Shown here in pieces: positions 1-7,536 of a stretch of DNA of 39,603 nucleotides. Positions within the stretch are counted from its first letter, which is position 1, and each line of letters starts with the position of its first letter. The notes beneath the pieces were generated by a model that was not told the DNA's origin, ran no database searches, and saw nothing but the letters and a program-made list of their open reading frames with translations. A program made the translations under genes and the position numbers. This DNA comes from Mesorhizobium sp. STM 4661. Its GTDB lineage: Bacteria > Pseudomonadota > Alphaproteobacteria > Rhizobiales > Rhizobiaceae. Where the stretch lies: positions 1 through 39,603 of the forward strand of contig NZ_CAAF010000060.1 in the NCBI RefSeq assembly GCF_000359125.1, written 5' to 3'.

Positions 1-2
1 CG

Positions 3-104
3 GTCTCTTTCGACAGCGACGGGATCGGCGGCACATCTCAGATACAGTTCGCCACCCTTTCTCCAGGCCTCTCGCTTACGGCATCCTCGTTCTTTGTGAC
101 TTGA
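3..104 (+). CDS. C-terminal end of a probable RTX/hemolysin-type secreted protein (5' truncated by window)
   Basis: The frame is open from the window edge to a TGA at 102-104 and gives 33 residues. The tail contains the pattern DSDGIGG, then FATLSPGLSLTASSFFVT just before the stop. A closing run of the type 'FATL...LTASDFxV' is usual at the C-terminus of type I secreted, calcium-binding proteins of rhizobia, where the last residues form the uncleaved secretion signal for an ABC/MFP/TolC exporter. Here the usual acidic residue before the final hydrophobic pair is Ser. Only the end is visible, so the substrate and enzyme type cannot be told. Another frame is also open here but resembles nothing. 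The assignment rests on one short motif. Confidence 0.45.
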   Translation, partial: VSFDSDGIGGTSQIQFATLSPGLSLTASSFFVT

Positions 105-156
105 AAAGCGGGGAAACCACTTCAGATAGGACAGGCAGACAAACTGAATTGGATGA

Positions 157-182
157 CCGTTGGCACCCGCGGGTGCCAACGG
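157..182. terminator. Perfect 26-bp palindrome between convergent genes
   Basis: The sequence reads CCGTTGGCACCCG followed directly by its exact reverse complement, with no spacer. It lies 10 bp past the stop of the 55-residue membrane protein gene (minus) and 52 bp past the stop of the RTX-like gene (plus). Its position suits a bidirectional terminator, but neither side has a clear T-run and a loop-less dyad is also what a dimeric repressor would bind. The terminator label is the more conservative choice. Confidence 0.4.
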
Positions 183-191
183 AAAATCGGC

Positions 192-359
192 TCAGTTCGA
201 GTTTTGATTGAGATAGCTATAGACGCCCGCACCGATGGCGACAGCTCCTATCGTGATCAAAATGGATGGAGCTCCCATCAAGGTGGCGACAATTCCCCAA
301 ACGAGGGCGACGGCTATGGCACCTGCCGTCCCCAAAATCATTCTGGGCCATTTCGACAT
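192..359 (-). CDS. Small hydrophobic membrane protein (55 aa), unknown function
   Basis: Translation from the ATG at 359 gives 55 residues, beginning MSKWPRMILG and ending YLNQNSN. The middle is almost wholly hydrophobic (AIAVALVWGIVATLMG, then ILITIGAVAIGAGVYSYL), which predicts two transmembrane helices joined by a very short turn, with a basic N-terminus probably in the cytoplasm. The gene starts 9 bp after the stop of the DUF982 gene and almost certainly shares its transcript. A purine stretch (GCGGA) before the ATG could be a weak ribosome binding site. I recognise no family. It is short enough for gene callers to miss, but the hydrophobic pattern, clean start and tight spacing argue that it is real. 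Confidence 0.6.
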   Translation of the reverse strand: MSKWPRMILGTAGAIAVALVWGIVATLMGAPSILITIGAVAIGAGVYSYLNQNSN

Positions 360-368
360 GATCCGCGT

Positions 369-665
369 CTATCGCCTTAGCGCGTATAAGCGATCGATGG
401 TTTCCATCGGCATTGCTACGTCGTCGTCCAGCAGCCGGGTGATCCTGGCAAAGCCGGTAAAAGCCTTCCTGGCTTCCTCGGCCGACATCTGACCCGCCAG
501 AGCCGCCGCGCAGCAGTTCAGCGCGCATTGATACACCGGCCCGCGCCGGCCTGTTGGCCATTTCCGCAAAAATACCATTGCCTCGCTAACACTGTCGATT
601 TCTTCCACAGGTTGCCCCTGCCCGCGCGAAATTCGCACTGGCGAAAAGAATTGCAAGCGATTCAT
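369..665 (-). CDS. DUF982 domain-containing protein
   Basis: The product has 98 residues and fits the DUF982 family, small proteins found in many paralogues in Rhizobiales and of unknown function. Family-like features are the opening FFSPVRI, a central segment where an aliphatic/acid stretch leads into FLRKWPTGRRGPVYQ, a Cys/Ala stretch (CALNCCAAALAG), and the AEEARKAFTGFARI helix near the end. There is no signal peptide or membrane segment. The ATG at 665 follows a good ribosome binding site (GGGAGGA). It is the first gene of a two-gene operon with the 55-residue membrane protein. The gap to the divergent glycosyltransferase gene (666-932) holds the promoters of both. Confidence 0.75.
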   Translation of the reverse strand: MNRLQFFSPVRISRGQGQPVEEIDSVSEAMVFLRKWPTGRRGPVYQCALNCCAAALAGQMSAEEARKAFTGFARITRLLDDDVAMPMETIDRLYALRR

Positions 666-870
666 TGTTTCCTCCCGGTCGATCGCGATGCCTTCGATCG
701 AACCTAATTAAATTCACGATTAATCATTTGGTTCCAGTCAAAAAGACCTAACCCGAAAAAAAGGCGTGGCCGCTGCAACGCATCGACGCCACAATTATCC
801 GGTGCCCTCCTTCTCGACAAGAAATCCGCTGGCCAATTGCCGGTTATCGCGCAGCTTTTTGCCGTCGCGG

Positions 871-895
871 GGAACGTTCTGGTAGCTGAAGCATT
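871..895 (+). promoter_or_regulatory. Candidate EcfG (general stress) promoter for the GT4 gene
   Basis: GGAAC at 871-875 is followed after 16 bases by CATT at 892-895. The known EcfG/RpoE2 consensus in Rhizobiales is GGAAC, 16-17 bases, CGTT, so this differs at one -10 position. It ends 37 bp before the chosen start codon at 933, a sensible distance. A stronger candidate lies before otsA. Confidence 0.45.
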
Positions 896-932
896 TCGAC
901 ATTGCGATGACGTTTTGAGGGAAATGCCAAAC

Positions 933-1994
933 ATGAGAATAGCCCATGTGGCGCCGCTCCATGAATCCGTGCCGCCCAGGCTTTATGGAGGTACGGAGCG
1001 CATCGTCTCCTACCTGACCGAAGGCTTGGTCGAGCTTGGCCATAACGTCACCTTGTTCGCCAGCGGCGACGCAAGCACGTCGGCAAGATTGGTGCCGTGT
1101 CGCGAGCATGCGCTTCGCCTCGATCCCAGTCCGCTGAAATCCGAAACGGCCGCGCATCTGACAATGCTCGCCGAGGTGAGGAAGCGTTCTCAAGAATTTG
1201 ATATCATTCACTTCCATCTCAGCCATTTCCTGCATTTTCCCTTCTTCGAACATATGCCCGAGCGGACGGTGACGACACCGCATGGCAGGCTCGACTATGT
1301 CGATCTGGCACCGGCCTATGAGCATTTCCCGCGCTTTCCGATGATCTCCATTTCCCACAGCCAAAGAACGGGACTGGCCAACGCCAATTTTCTAGCGACA
1401 ATCCATCACGGGCTGCCGACAAATATTTACGAGCCGACTTTCGAGACAGGTGGAAGCGAACCCTACCTCGCCTTCCTTGGCCGCATGTCGCGCGACAAGC
1501 GTCCGGACCGCGCCATCGAGATCGCGCTGCGCTCGGGACTGAAGCTGAAGCTTGCCGCCAAGATCGGCGATGACGACCGCGCCTATTTCCATGAGGTGGT
1601 GGAGCCGATGATCGACGGCGACCGCATCGACTATGTCGGGGAGATCGTGGAGGACGAAAAGGCGGAATTCCTCGGCAAGGCGGCCGGCCTCATATTTCCA
1701 ATTGACTGGCCCGAGCCGTTCGGCCTTGCCGTCATCGAGGCGATGGCCTGCGGCACACCGGTGATCGCCTGGAATTGCGGCGCCATGCCGGAGATCGTCG
1801 ACCAGGGCGTGACCGGCTTCATCGTGGATTCGATAGAGGACGCGGTCGCGTCAGTGCCCGACTTGCTGCGGCTCGACAGGCGAAAGGTGAGAGCGGTGTT
1901 CGAGAAGCGGTTCTCCGCCACGAGAATGGCGCGCGACTACGTGGCCGCGTATGAGCGGCTGATCAATATTCCCGCCGAAGCGAGGGCTTCGTGA
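933..1994 (+). CDS. Glycosyltransferase family 4 protein
   Basis: The 353-residue product is a GT-B fold, retaining glycosyltransferase of family GT4, expected to be cytosolic. The N-terminal domain opens MRIAHVAPL and carries the loop YGGTERIVSYLTEGLVELGH, typical of sugar-nucleotide dependent GT4 enzymes. The C-terminal donor-binding domain has YLAFLGRMSRDKRPDRAIEI and the signature PEPFGLAVIEAMACGTPVIA with the E-x7-E arrangement. I chose ATG 933 because homologues start MRIA(H/Q)VAPL and GAGGG lies upstream; an in-frame ATG at 924 and a longer form from 837 are possible. The sugar donor and acceptor are unknown. It lies 46 bp before the amylo-glucosidase gene, probably in one transcript, which suggests a role in glucan or trehalose-related stress metabolism. 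Confidence 0.85.
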   Translation: MRIAHVAPLHESVPPRLYGGTERIVSYLTEGLVELGHNVTLFASGDASTSARLVPCREHALRLDPSPLKSETAAHLTMLAEVRKRSQEFDIIHFHLSHFLHFPFFEHMPERTVTTPHGRLDYVDLAPAYEHFPRFPMISISHSQRTGLANANFLATIHHGLPTNIYEPTFETGGSEPYLAFLGRMSRDKRPDRAIEIALRSGLKLKLAAKIGDDDRAYFHEVVEPMIDGDRIDYVGEIVEDEKAEFLGKAAGLIFPIDWPEPFGLAVIEAMACGTPVIAWNCGAMPEIVDQGVTGFIVDSIEDAVASVPDLLRLDRRKVRAVFEKRFSATRMARDYVAAYERLINIPAEARAS

Positions 1995-2040
1995 TTGGTG
2001 TCGCGCATTCACAGACCGAGACTATAGAGATTCGAGAGAG

Positions 2041-4203
2041 ATGAACCAACTCGACGAGCGCAAGCTCGATCCCGCCGTAGCACTTGCTTCCCTGGACGCG
2101 ACAGCCCCTCGTGAGCCGCACCGGCTATTTGCGCTCAAGCAGGGCGACTGCTTTATTGTTGCCGATGCCTATGGCGACATACGCGGCGCCGGCGACGGTT
2201 TTTTCCGCGACGACACACGGGTGCTCTCCGAATTCCGGCTGACCGTTGGCGGCAGACAGACGTCGTTGCTCGGCGCATCGCTCAGCCAGGACAATGTGCT
2301 CTTCACCAGCAACCTAACCAATCTGCCGATGCAAAGCGCCGACGGCCGCGACATTCCGCAGGGTGCAATCCATATCGAACGCGTCAGGTTGCTTTGGCAG
2401 GACCGGCTGTTCGAGCGCATCACCCTTTCCAACTACAGCCGGGAAAACTCGACCATCGGCGTTTCGCTGCATTTTGCCGCCGATTTCCGCGACATGTTCG
2501 AAGTGCGTGGCTCAACAAGGCCCAAGCGTGGGATGGCCCATGCGGCCGAGACCGATGCGACCTCCGTCCTGCTTCGCTATGACGGATTGGACGGGCTGGC
2601 GCGTGCATCGGCCATATCGTTCTCGCATGCGCCGGATCATCTGACGGCCGACCGCGCCGATTTCCTGATCGCCGTGACCAAGCGCAGCAGCAAGGTGCTC
2701 TACATCGAGGCCGGCCCCGAGATAGCTGTCGCACCCGACCGCGACCGTTTCCGTGCCGCTGCGGCCCGGGCACGCTTCGGCATGCGGGCCAAGCGCCGCC
2801 ATGGCGCCACGGTGCACAGTTCGGGCCGTGTCTTCAACGACTGGGTCGAGCGCGCCCGCGCCGATGTGGCGCTGCTGACCACCGAGCTTGAAACCGGACC
2901 CTACCCCTATGCGGGCATCCCCTGGTTTTCGACGGCATTCGGCCGCGACGGCGTCATCTCGGCGCTGCAGATGCTCTGGCTCAACCCCGGCCTGGCGCGG
3001 GGCGTGCTGGCCTTCCTGGCCCAGCACCAGGCGACCGAGACGTTGCCTTTCAGCGATTCGCAGCCCGGCAAGATCATGCATGAGACCCGCAAGGGTGAAA
3101 TGGCGGCGCTGCGCGAGCTCCCCTTCGGTCGCTACTATGGCGGTGTCGACACGACGCCGCTCTATATCCAGCTCGCCTGTGCCTATGCGGACCGTACCGG
3201 TGACATGGCGTTCATCGACAGCCTGTGGCCGTCGCTCTGTGCGGCAGCCGAATGGACGGAAGAGGCAAGCCGCGCGACCGGCTTCGTTACCTATCAGCGC
3301 GCCGCCGAATCCGGCCTTGCCAACCAGGGGTGGAAGGACAGTTTCGATTCCGTCTTCCATGCCGACGGCCGCATCCCCAAGGGGCCGATCGCCCTGGTGG
3401 AGGTGCAAGGCTACGTCTTTGCCGCGTTCCAGGGCTTGGCGAAGCTCGCCCGCCGCCGCGGCGAGGACGATAGAGCCGATCACTGGGACGGCAGCGCCGA
3501 GGCCATGCGGGCTGCGGTGGAGCGCCACTTCTGGCTGGAAGATCTTGGCTTTTATGCTCTGGCGATCGACGGCGCCGGCGAGCCCTGCAAGGTGCGTACG
3601 TCAAATGTCGGCCATCTTCTCTACGTGGGGCTTCCCGAGCCGGCACGGGCACAGATGGTCGCCGATCAGTTGCTTTCCGCATCCTTCCACTCGGGCTGGG
3701 GGCTGAGGACGCTTGCCGACGATGCTGTGTTCTTCAACCCGATGTCCTACCACAACGGTTCGATCTGGCCGCACGACACTGCCATGTGTGGCGCCGGCCT
3801 GGCGCGTTATGGCGAGCGTGAGAGCGTGGTCCGGCTGATGAGCGGTACGTTCGAGTCGGCGGTGCATTTCAACATGCGGCTGCCCGAACTGTTCTGTGGT
3901 TTTACCCGCGCGCCGGGCGAAGCGCCGATCGCCTATCCTGTCGCCTGCCTGCCGCAGGCGTGGTCGGCCGGGTCCGCCTTCATGCTGATGCAGGCCTGCC
4001 TTGGTCTCGAAATCGACGGCTGGGACGGCGAAATCCGCGTCACCCGCCCCAGGTTGCCGATTGGTATCGACACGCTCACGCTGAGGCATCTGGGCGTTGG
4101 CGCAAAGGCGGTCGATCTGACATTCCAGCGCGTCGGCGATCGGGTCGTCGCCTTCCTCGCCGACCGGCATGAGGGCCTGGTTCCGCTCATCGTGCGGACC
4201 TAG
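2041..4203 (+). CDS. Amylo-alpha-1,6-glucosidase / glycogen debranching-like enzyme
   Basis: The 720-residue protein has the two-part build of bacterial debranching-type glucosidases. An N-terminal beta-rich domain (about 30-220; motif FVADAYGDIRG is seen as CFIVADAYGDIRGAGDGFF) matches the GDE_N_bis family. The C-terminal (alpha/alpha)6 barrel (about 290-690) has PWFSTAFGRDGVISALQMLW, GGVDTTPLYIQL, NQGWKDSFDS and YHNGSIWPHDTAM, all typical of this group. It is expected to hydrolyse alpha-glucosidic linkages in the cytosol. Homologues are annotated amylo-alpha-1,6-glucosidase but substrates are mostly untested. There is no signal peptide. The ATG at 2041 directly follows GAGAGAG, which probably serves as ribosome binding site. 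Upstream is the GT4 gene and downstream, after a 174-bp gap with its own promoter candidate, is otsA. Confidence 0.85.
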   Translation: MNQLDERKLDPAVALASLDATAPREPHRLFALKQGDCFIVADAYGDIRGAGDGFFRDDTRVLSEFRLTVGGRQTSLLGASLSQDNVLFTSNLTNLPMQSADGRDIPQGAIHIERVRLLWQDRLFERITLSNYSRENSTIGVSLHFAADFRDMFEVRGSTRPKRGMAHAAETDATSVLLRYDGLDGLARASAISFSHAPDHLTADRADFLIAVTKRSSKVLYIEAGPEIAVAPDRDRFRAAAARARFGMRAKRRHGATVHSSGRVFNDWVERARADVALLTTELETGPYPYAGIPWFSTAFGRDGVISALQMLWLNPGLARGVLAFLAQHQATETLPFSDSQPGKIMHETRKGEMAALRELPFGRYYGGVDTTPLYIQLACAYADRTGDMAFIDSLWPSLCAAAEWTEEASRATGFVTYQRAAESGLANQGWKDSFDSVFHADGRIPKGPIALVEVQGYVFAAFQGLAKLARRRGEDDRADHWDGSAEAMRAAVERHFWLEDLGFYALAIDGAGEPCKVRTSNVGHLLYVGLPEPARAQMVADQLLSASFHSGWGLRTLADDAVFFNPMSYHNGSIWPHDTAMCGAGLARYGERESVVRLMSGTFESAVHFNMRLPELFCGFTRAPGEAPIAYPVACLPQAWSAGSAFMLMQACLGLEIDGWDGEIRVTRPRLPIGIDTLTLRHLGVGAKAVDLTFQRVGDRVVAFLADRHEGLVPLIVRT

Positions 4204-4247
4204 CTCAAGTCTTGTTTCCAGATTGCACAGGCGGTGTTCAAATCATC

Positions 4248-4272
4248 GGAACCGATAGCCCATTTGTGCGTT
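4248..4272 (+). promoter_or_regulatory. Candidate EcfG (general stress) promoter for otsA-otsB
   Basis: GGAAC at 4248-4252, a 16-base spacer and CGTT at 4269-4272 match the EcfG/RpoE2 consensus exactly. It lies 105 bp before the otsA ATG. Trehalose synthesis genes are known members of the general stress regulon in rhizobia, which fits. The -10 element is inside a dyad (4262-4280). Confidence 0.65.
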
Positions 4273-4280
4273 GCACAAAT
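4262..4280. promoter_or_regulatory. Dyad ATTTGTGC-GTT-GCACAAAT overlapping the otsA promoter
   Basis: Two perfect 8-bp half sites are separated by 3 bp. The dyad covers the proposed -10 element, so it could be an operator or a small hairpin at the start of the transcript. No T-run follows, so it is not a standard terminator for the upstream gene. Confidence 0.4.
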
Positions 4281-4377
4281 ACCGGCATACGGCGGCCTGT
4301 CGCCAGTGGCTGGCTGCGAACTCGAAAAATAACGAGAAAAATGGTCGCCGACCGGCCGGAGGCGAATTGACGTTCCA

Positions 4378-6150
4378 ATGACAGAATACGCACTTTGGGT
4401 TTTGATCCTTGCAAGCTTCGGCCTTTCCGCCATTGCCGTTGTGTTCTCGATATCCCGTCGCCGCCACAGCCACACACCGGCGGTTGCGTATACCGCTGGC
4501 GAGGACGTGGCTTCGGAAGCGGCACGCAAAGTGTTGCGGGAATTCGAAAAGAATGGTCAGTCTGTCGACACGGCACTGGTCACCTGGTCGCCCGACACCT
4601 TGCGCAAGATCCTGGCCGACGATCTGCCGGAGGCGCAAGTCATCGTGGTGTCCAATCGCGAACCCTATATCCACAACATCAAGGGCAATGGCGTCGAACT
4701 CGTGGTGCCGGCCAGCGGGCTGGTTTCGGCGCTCGAGCCGATCACCCGCGCCTGTGGTGGCACCTGGATCGCCTATGGCGGCGGCACGGCCGACCGTCTC
4801 ATGGTCGACGAGAACGACCGCGTGCTGGTGCCGCCGGGCAATCCCTCCTACGCGCTGCGCAGGGTCTGGCTGACGGAGGAGGAGCATCAAGGCTACTATT
4901 TGGGTTTCGCCAATGAAGGCCTATGGCCGCTTTGCCATATCGCCTTCACCCGGCCGGTTTTTCGCGCCTCTGACTGGGAGGCCTATGAGGCCGTAAACCA
5001 GAAATTCGCCGACACCGTGGTCGCCGAAGCGCGCAACGAGCGACCGATCGTGCTGGTTCAGGATTACCATTTCGCCCTCTTGCCGCGCATGATCCGGGAG
5101 CGTCTGCCCGAGGCGATCGTCATTACCTTCTGGCATATTCCGTGGCCCAACTCCGAGGTTTACAGCATCTGCCCATGGCGTGAGCGGATCCTGGAGGGGC
5201 TGCTCGGCAGTTCGATCATCGGCTTCCATACCCAGTTCCATGCCAACAATTTCACCGAAAGCGTCGACCGCTTCCTCGAAAGCCGGATAGAACGGGCGGA
5301 TGCGGCAATCTCCTATGGTGGGCAGACGACCCTGGTCCACGCCTATCCCATCTCCATCGAATGGCCGGCCGAACTTCTGGCAAAGCTGCCGGATGTCGAC
5401 GAATGCCGCGCCCGTCTGCGCGAGAGGTTCGGACTGAAAGCGGAAGTCAAACTCTGCGTCGGGGTCGAGCGGCTCGACTACACCAAGGGCATTCTCGATC
5501 GTTTCCAGGCGCTGGAAGAACTGTTCACGAGACATCCCGAATGGGTCGGGAAACTGGTGTTCCTGCAGATCGCAGCGCCCAGCCGCGGCACACTCCCGGC
5601 GTACAAGCAACTGCACGATGAATGCCATCGCTATGCGGAAGAACTCAACCAGCGCTTCGGCAGCGAGGGCTACAAGCCGGTCATCATGGTCGCCGAACAT
5701 CATTCGCAGGAGCAGGTCTACGAGATCTATCGCGCCGCCGATATCTGCATGGTCACCAGCCTGCATGACGGCATGAATCTGGTCGCCAAGGAATTCGTCG
5801 CGGCGCGCGACGACGAACAGGGTGTGCTTCTGCTCAGTACCTTCGCCGGCGCTTCACGCGAACTGCTGGAAGCGCTGATCGTCAATCCCTACGATGCGGC
5901 CATGATGAGCGAGGCGCTGCTGCAGGCGCTGACCATGGCGCCGGACGAGCAGCGCGAACGTATGCGGCCCATGCGCGAAATGGTCCGCGACAACAATGTC
6001 TATCGCTGGGCCGGCAGCATGCTTCTGGACGCGGCGCGTCTGCGCAAGCGCGGCGACCTCGACCGGGTGACGGGTACCGGCGAACGGCCGCCCTCAAACG
6101 CCAACAACGTCATTTCCATGTTCGAGCGGATGCGGAAGGCTGCATCATGA
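4378..6150 (+). CDS. otsA: Alpha,alpha-trehalose-phosphate synthase (GT20), membrane-anchored form
   Basis: GT20 enzymes transfer glucose from a nucleotide sugar to glucose-6-phosphate to give trehalose-6-phosphate. Of the 590 residues, about 6-25 form a transmembrane helix (ALWVLILASFGLSAIAVVF) followed by a basic RRRH patch, so the enzyme is probably tethered to the inner membrane facing the cytosol; classical OtsA lacks this. The catalytic part starts near residue 95 (VIVVSNREPY) and includes VQDYHFALLP, FWHIPWPNSEVY, GFHTQFHANNF, GVERLDYTKGI and the donor-site motif HDGMNLVAKEFVAA. The N-terminal glycine loop reads VVPASGLVSALEP, unlike the common GG-rich form, so this is a divergent subgroup. 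It overlaps otsB by 4 bp. A matching phosphatase makes the trehalose role likely. Confidence 0.85.
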   Translation: MTEYALWVLILASFGLSAIAVVFSISRRRHSHTPAVAYTAGEDVASEAARKVLREFEKNGQSVDTALVTWSPDTLRKILADDLPEAQVIVVSNREPYIHNIKGNGVELVVPASGLVSALEPITRACGGTWIAYGGGTADRLMVDENDRVLVPPGNPSYALRRVWLTEEEHQGYYLGFANEGLWPLCHIAFTRPVFRASDWEAYEAVNQKFADTVVAEARNERPIVLVQDYHFALLPRMIRERLPEAIVITFWHIPWPNSEVYSICPWRERILEGLLGSSIIGFHTQFHANNFTESVDRFLESRIERADAAISYGGQTTLVHAYPISIEWPAELLAKLPDVDECRARLRERFGLKAEVKLCVGVERLDYTKGILDRFQALEELFTRHPEWVGKLVFLQIAAPSRGTLPAYKQLHDECHRYAEELNQRFGSEGYKPVIMVAEHHSQEQVYEIYRAADICMVTSLHDGMNLVAKEFVAARDDEQGVLLLSTFAGASRELLEALIVNPYDAAMMSEALLQALTMAPDEQRERMRPMREMVRDNNVYRWAGSMLLDAARLRKRGDLDRVTGTGERPPSNANNVISMFERMRKAAS

Positions 6151-6908
6151 GGGGCGTTCAAAAGCCGCCGACGCTGGATCTGCCGGCAGGGCAATGGGCG
6201 CTCTTCCTCGATATCGACGGCACTTTGCTCGAACACGCATCCCATCCCGACGCGGTCTTCGTCAGTGAGGAACTGCGTGGGCTTCTCGGCAATATCGAGC
6301 AGAGGCTGGGCGGCGCCCTCGCCTTCATCACGGGACGTTCGGTTTCCGTTGCCGACAGATTGTTTCATCCGCTGAAGCTGCGCGTCGCCGGACTCTATGG
6401 ACTGGAACACCGGCTGACGCCTGACGGCCCGGTCGAAGTTGCGGACGCACCAGCGGATGTCGCCGCCCTTGCCGATGCGATCGAAGCCGAACTGGGCAGG
6501 AACCAGGTCTATATCGAGCGTAAAGGCCCGATCCTCGCCATCCATACGCGTGCGGCACCGCATTTGCTTGCCAGGGCAACCCATCTTGTCGAACAGGCAT
6601 TGGCCCAGCTTCCCGATGGCTATCGGGTGATCCTGGGAAATGCGGGTGTTGAACTCATGCCGCTCGAAGCGGCCAAGGGTGCTGCCGTGCGGCGTTTCAT
6701 GACAATCCCGCCATTTGCGGGTCGGCGGCCTGTCTTCCTCGGTGATGATGCGCCGGATGAAAATGGGTTCGAGGCGATAAACGAAGCTGGCGGCATCTCT
6801 ATCCGTATCAGGCCGCGTGGGCCAACCGCGGCAGAATACGTGCTCAACGACGTGAGCAGCGCAATAGGCTGGCTCAAAGCCAATTTCGAAACGTCGCCGG
6901 TGCCTTGA
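6147..6908 (+). CDS. otsB: Trehalose-6-phosphate phosphatase
   Basis: This 253-residue HAD-superfamily enzyme removes phosphate from trehalose-6-phosphate to release trehalose, completing the OtsA-OtsB route. The nucleophile motif is FLDIDGTLLEH (about residues 20-30), the second motif region is AFITGRSV, the cap region holds AGLYGLEHR and IERKGPILAIH, and the metal-binding acid motif is FLGDDAPDENGF. The usual motif is GDDxTDE, so the Thr is Pro here. The ATG overlaps the otsA stop (ATGA), which implies translational coupling. No separate promoter is expected. It converges on the DUF1697 gene with a 69-bp gap that holds a hairpin. Confidence 0.9.
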   Translation: MRGVQKPPTLDLPAGQWALFLDIDGTLLEHASHPDAVFVSEELRGLLGNIEQRLGGALAFITGRSVSVADRLFHPLKLRVAGLYGLEHRLTPDGPVEVADAPADVAALADAIEAELGRNQVYIERKGPILAIHTRAAPHLLARATHLVEQALAQLPDGYRVILGNAGVELMPLEAAKGAAVRRFMTIPPFAGRRPVFLGDDAPDENGFEAINEAGGISIRIRPRGPTAAEYVLNDVSSAIGWLKANFETSPVP

Positions 6909-6952
6909 TCGCGATCTCCGATCAGGGTGCCGCAAGGCGATGCACTTGTGCT

Positions 6953-6975
6953 CCAGGAGGTGTAAGCCACCCTGG
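6953..6975. terminator. Hairpin between convergent otsB and DUF1697 genes
   Basis: CCAGGAGGTG pairs with CACCCTGG across a 5-base loop, leaving a 2-base bulge. On the plus strand a mildly T-rich stretch (TTCTACTTACC) follows. It is placed 44 bp after the otsB stop and just before the stop of the opposing gene, as expected for a shared terminator. The T-run is weak. Confidence 0.4.
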
Positions 6976-6977
6976 TT

Positions 6978-7517
6978 CTACTTACCGACCATCTCGGCGA
7001 GTTTGCGCACCGTGTTCCAGTTGCGCGAGGTACCGATGCCGAGACGTTTGTGACTCACCGCCGCAAGCAGCCGCGAACTCGGCGTCTCGCGGGAAAAGAC
7101 GATCCAGAGATCGCCGCCGACCGCCTGCAGCTTTTCATCCTTGCCGATATAGGCCTTGAGCGCCGCGGCAGCTTCCGCAGCAACCGGCTTGCGCATCACA
7201 CGCACCGCCACCTGGTCGGCAGCTGCGGCCGATTCGGCTGGAAACGGATTGCCGGCCGCAAGCCTCAGCCAATCATCCGCACGGCGCACAATAATATCGA
7301 CATGGCGGCCGAAGATTTTCTCAAACGCCGTCTCCAACCGGCGTTCCAGCGCGGCAATCTCCGTCTCTTTCGTTTCGAAGACCAGATTGCCGGTCGCCAC
7401 CAGCGTGCGCGGGTTCTTCAGCCTCAGAGCTTCCGCCATCGCCTTGAGATCGGCCATGACGACCCGCCGCCCCTCGCCGAGGATGATGCTGTAGAGCAGT
7501 GCGACATAGGTCTGCAT
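6978..7517 (-). CDS. DUF1697 domain-containing protein
   Basis: The 179-residue product fits the DUF1697 family, widespread small cytosolic proteins of unknown function. The opening MQTYVALLYSI corresponds to the family's 'YVALLRGINVGG' strand, here diverged at the end (YSIILGEGRRVVMADL). Next come LKNPRTLVATGNLVFET, a good match to the family's 'TYIQSGNVVF' strand, then DIIVRRADDWLRL and NPFP. There is no signal peptide or membrane segment. The usual glycine-rich first turn is altered (GEGRRV). The gene follows pyrG on the same strand, separated by a structured repeat element that occupies most of the gap and starts about 20 bp before this ATG. Whether the two genes are cotranscribed cannot be seen. 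Confidence 0.75.
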   Translation of the reverse strand: MQTYVALLYSIILGEGRRVVMADLKAMAEALRLKNPRTLVATGNLVFETKETEIAALERRLETAFEKIFGRHVDIIVRRADDWLRLAAGNPFPAESAAAADQVAVRVMRKPVAAEAAAALKAYIGKDEKLQAVGGDLWIVFSRETPSSRLLAAVSHKRLGIGTSRNWNTVRKLAEMVGK

Positions 7518-7536
7518 GGTGCCCCGGCCTTTTAGC

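Noticed and set aside
731..750. Possible EcfG promoter on the minus strand before the DUF982 gene
   Set aside because: GGAAC is present (complement of 731-735), but at 16-17 bases there is no CGTT-like -10, only an AT-rich stretch.
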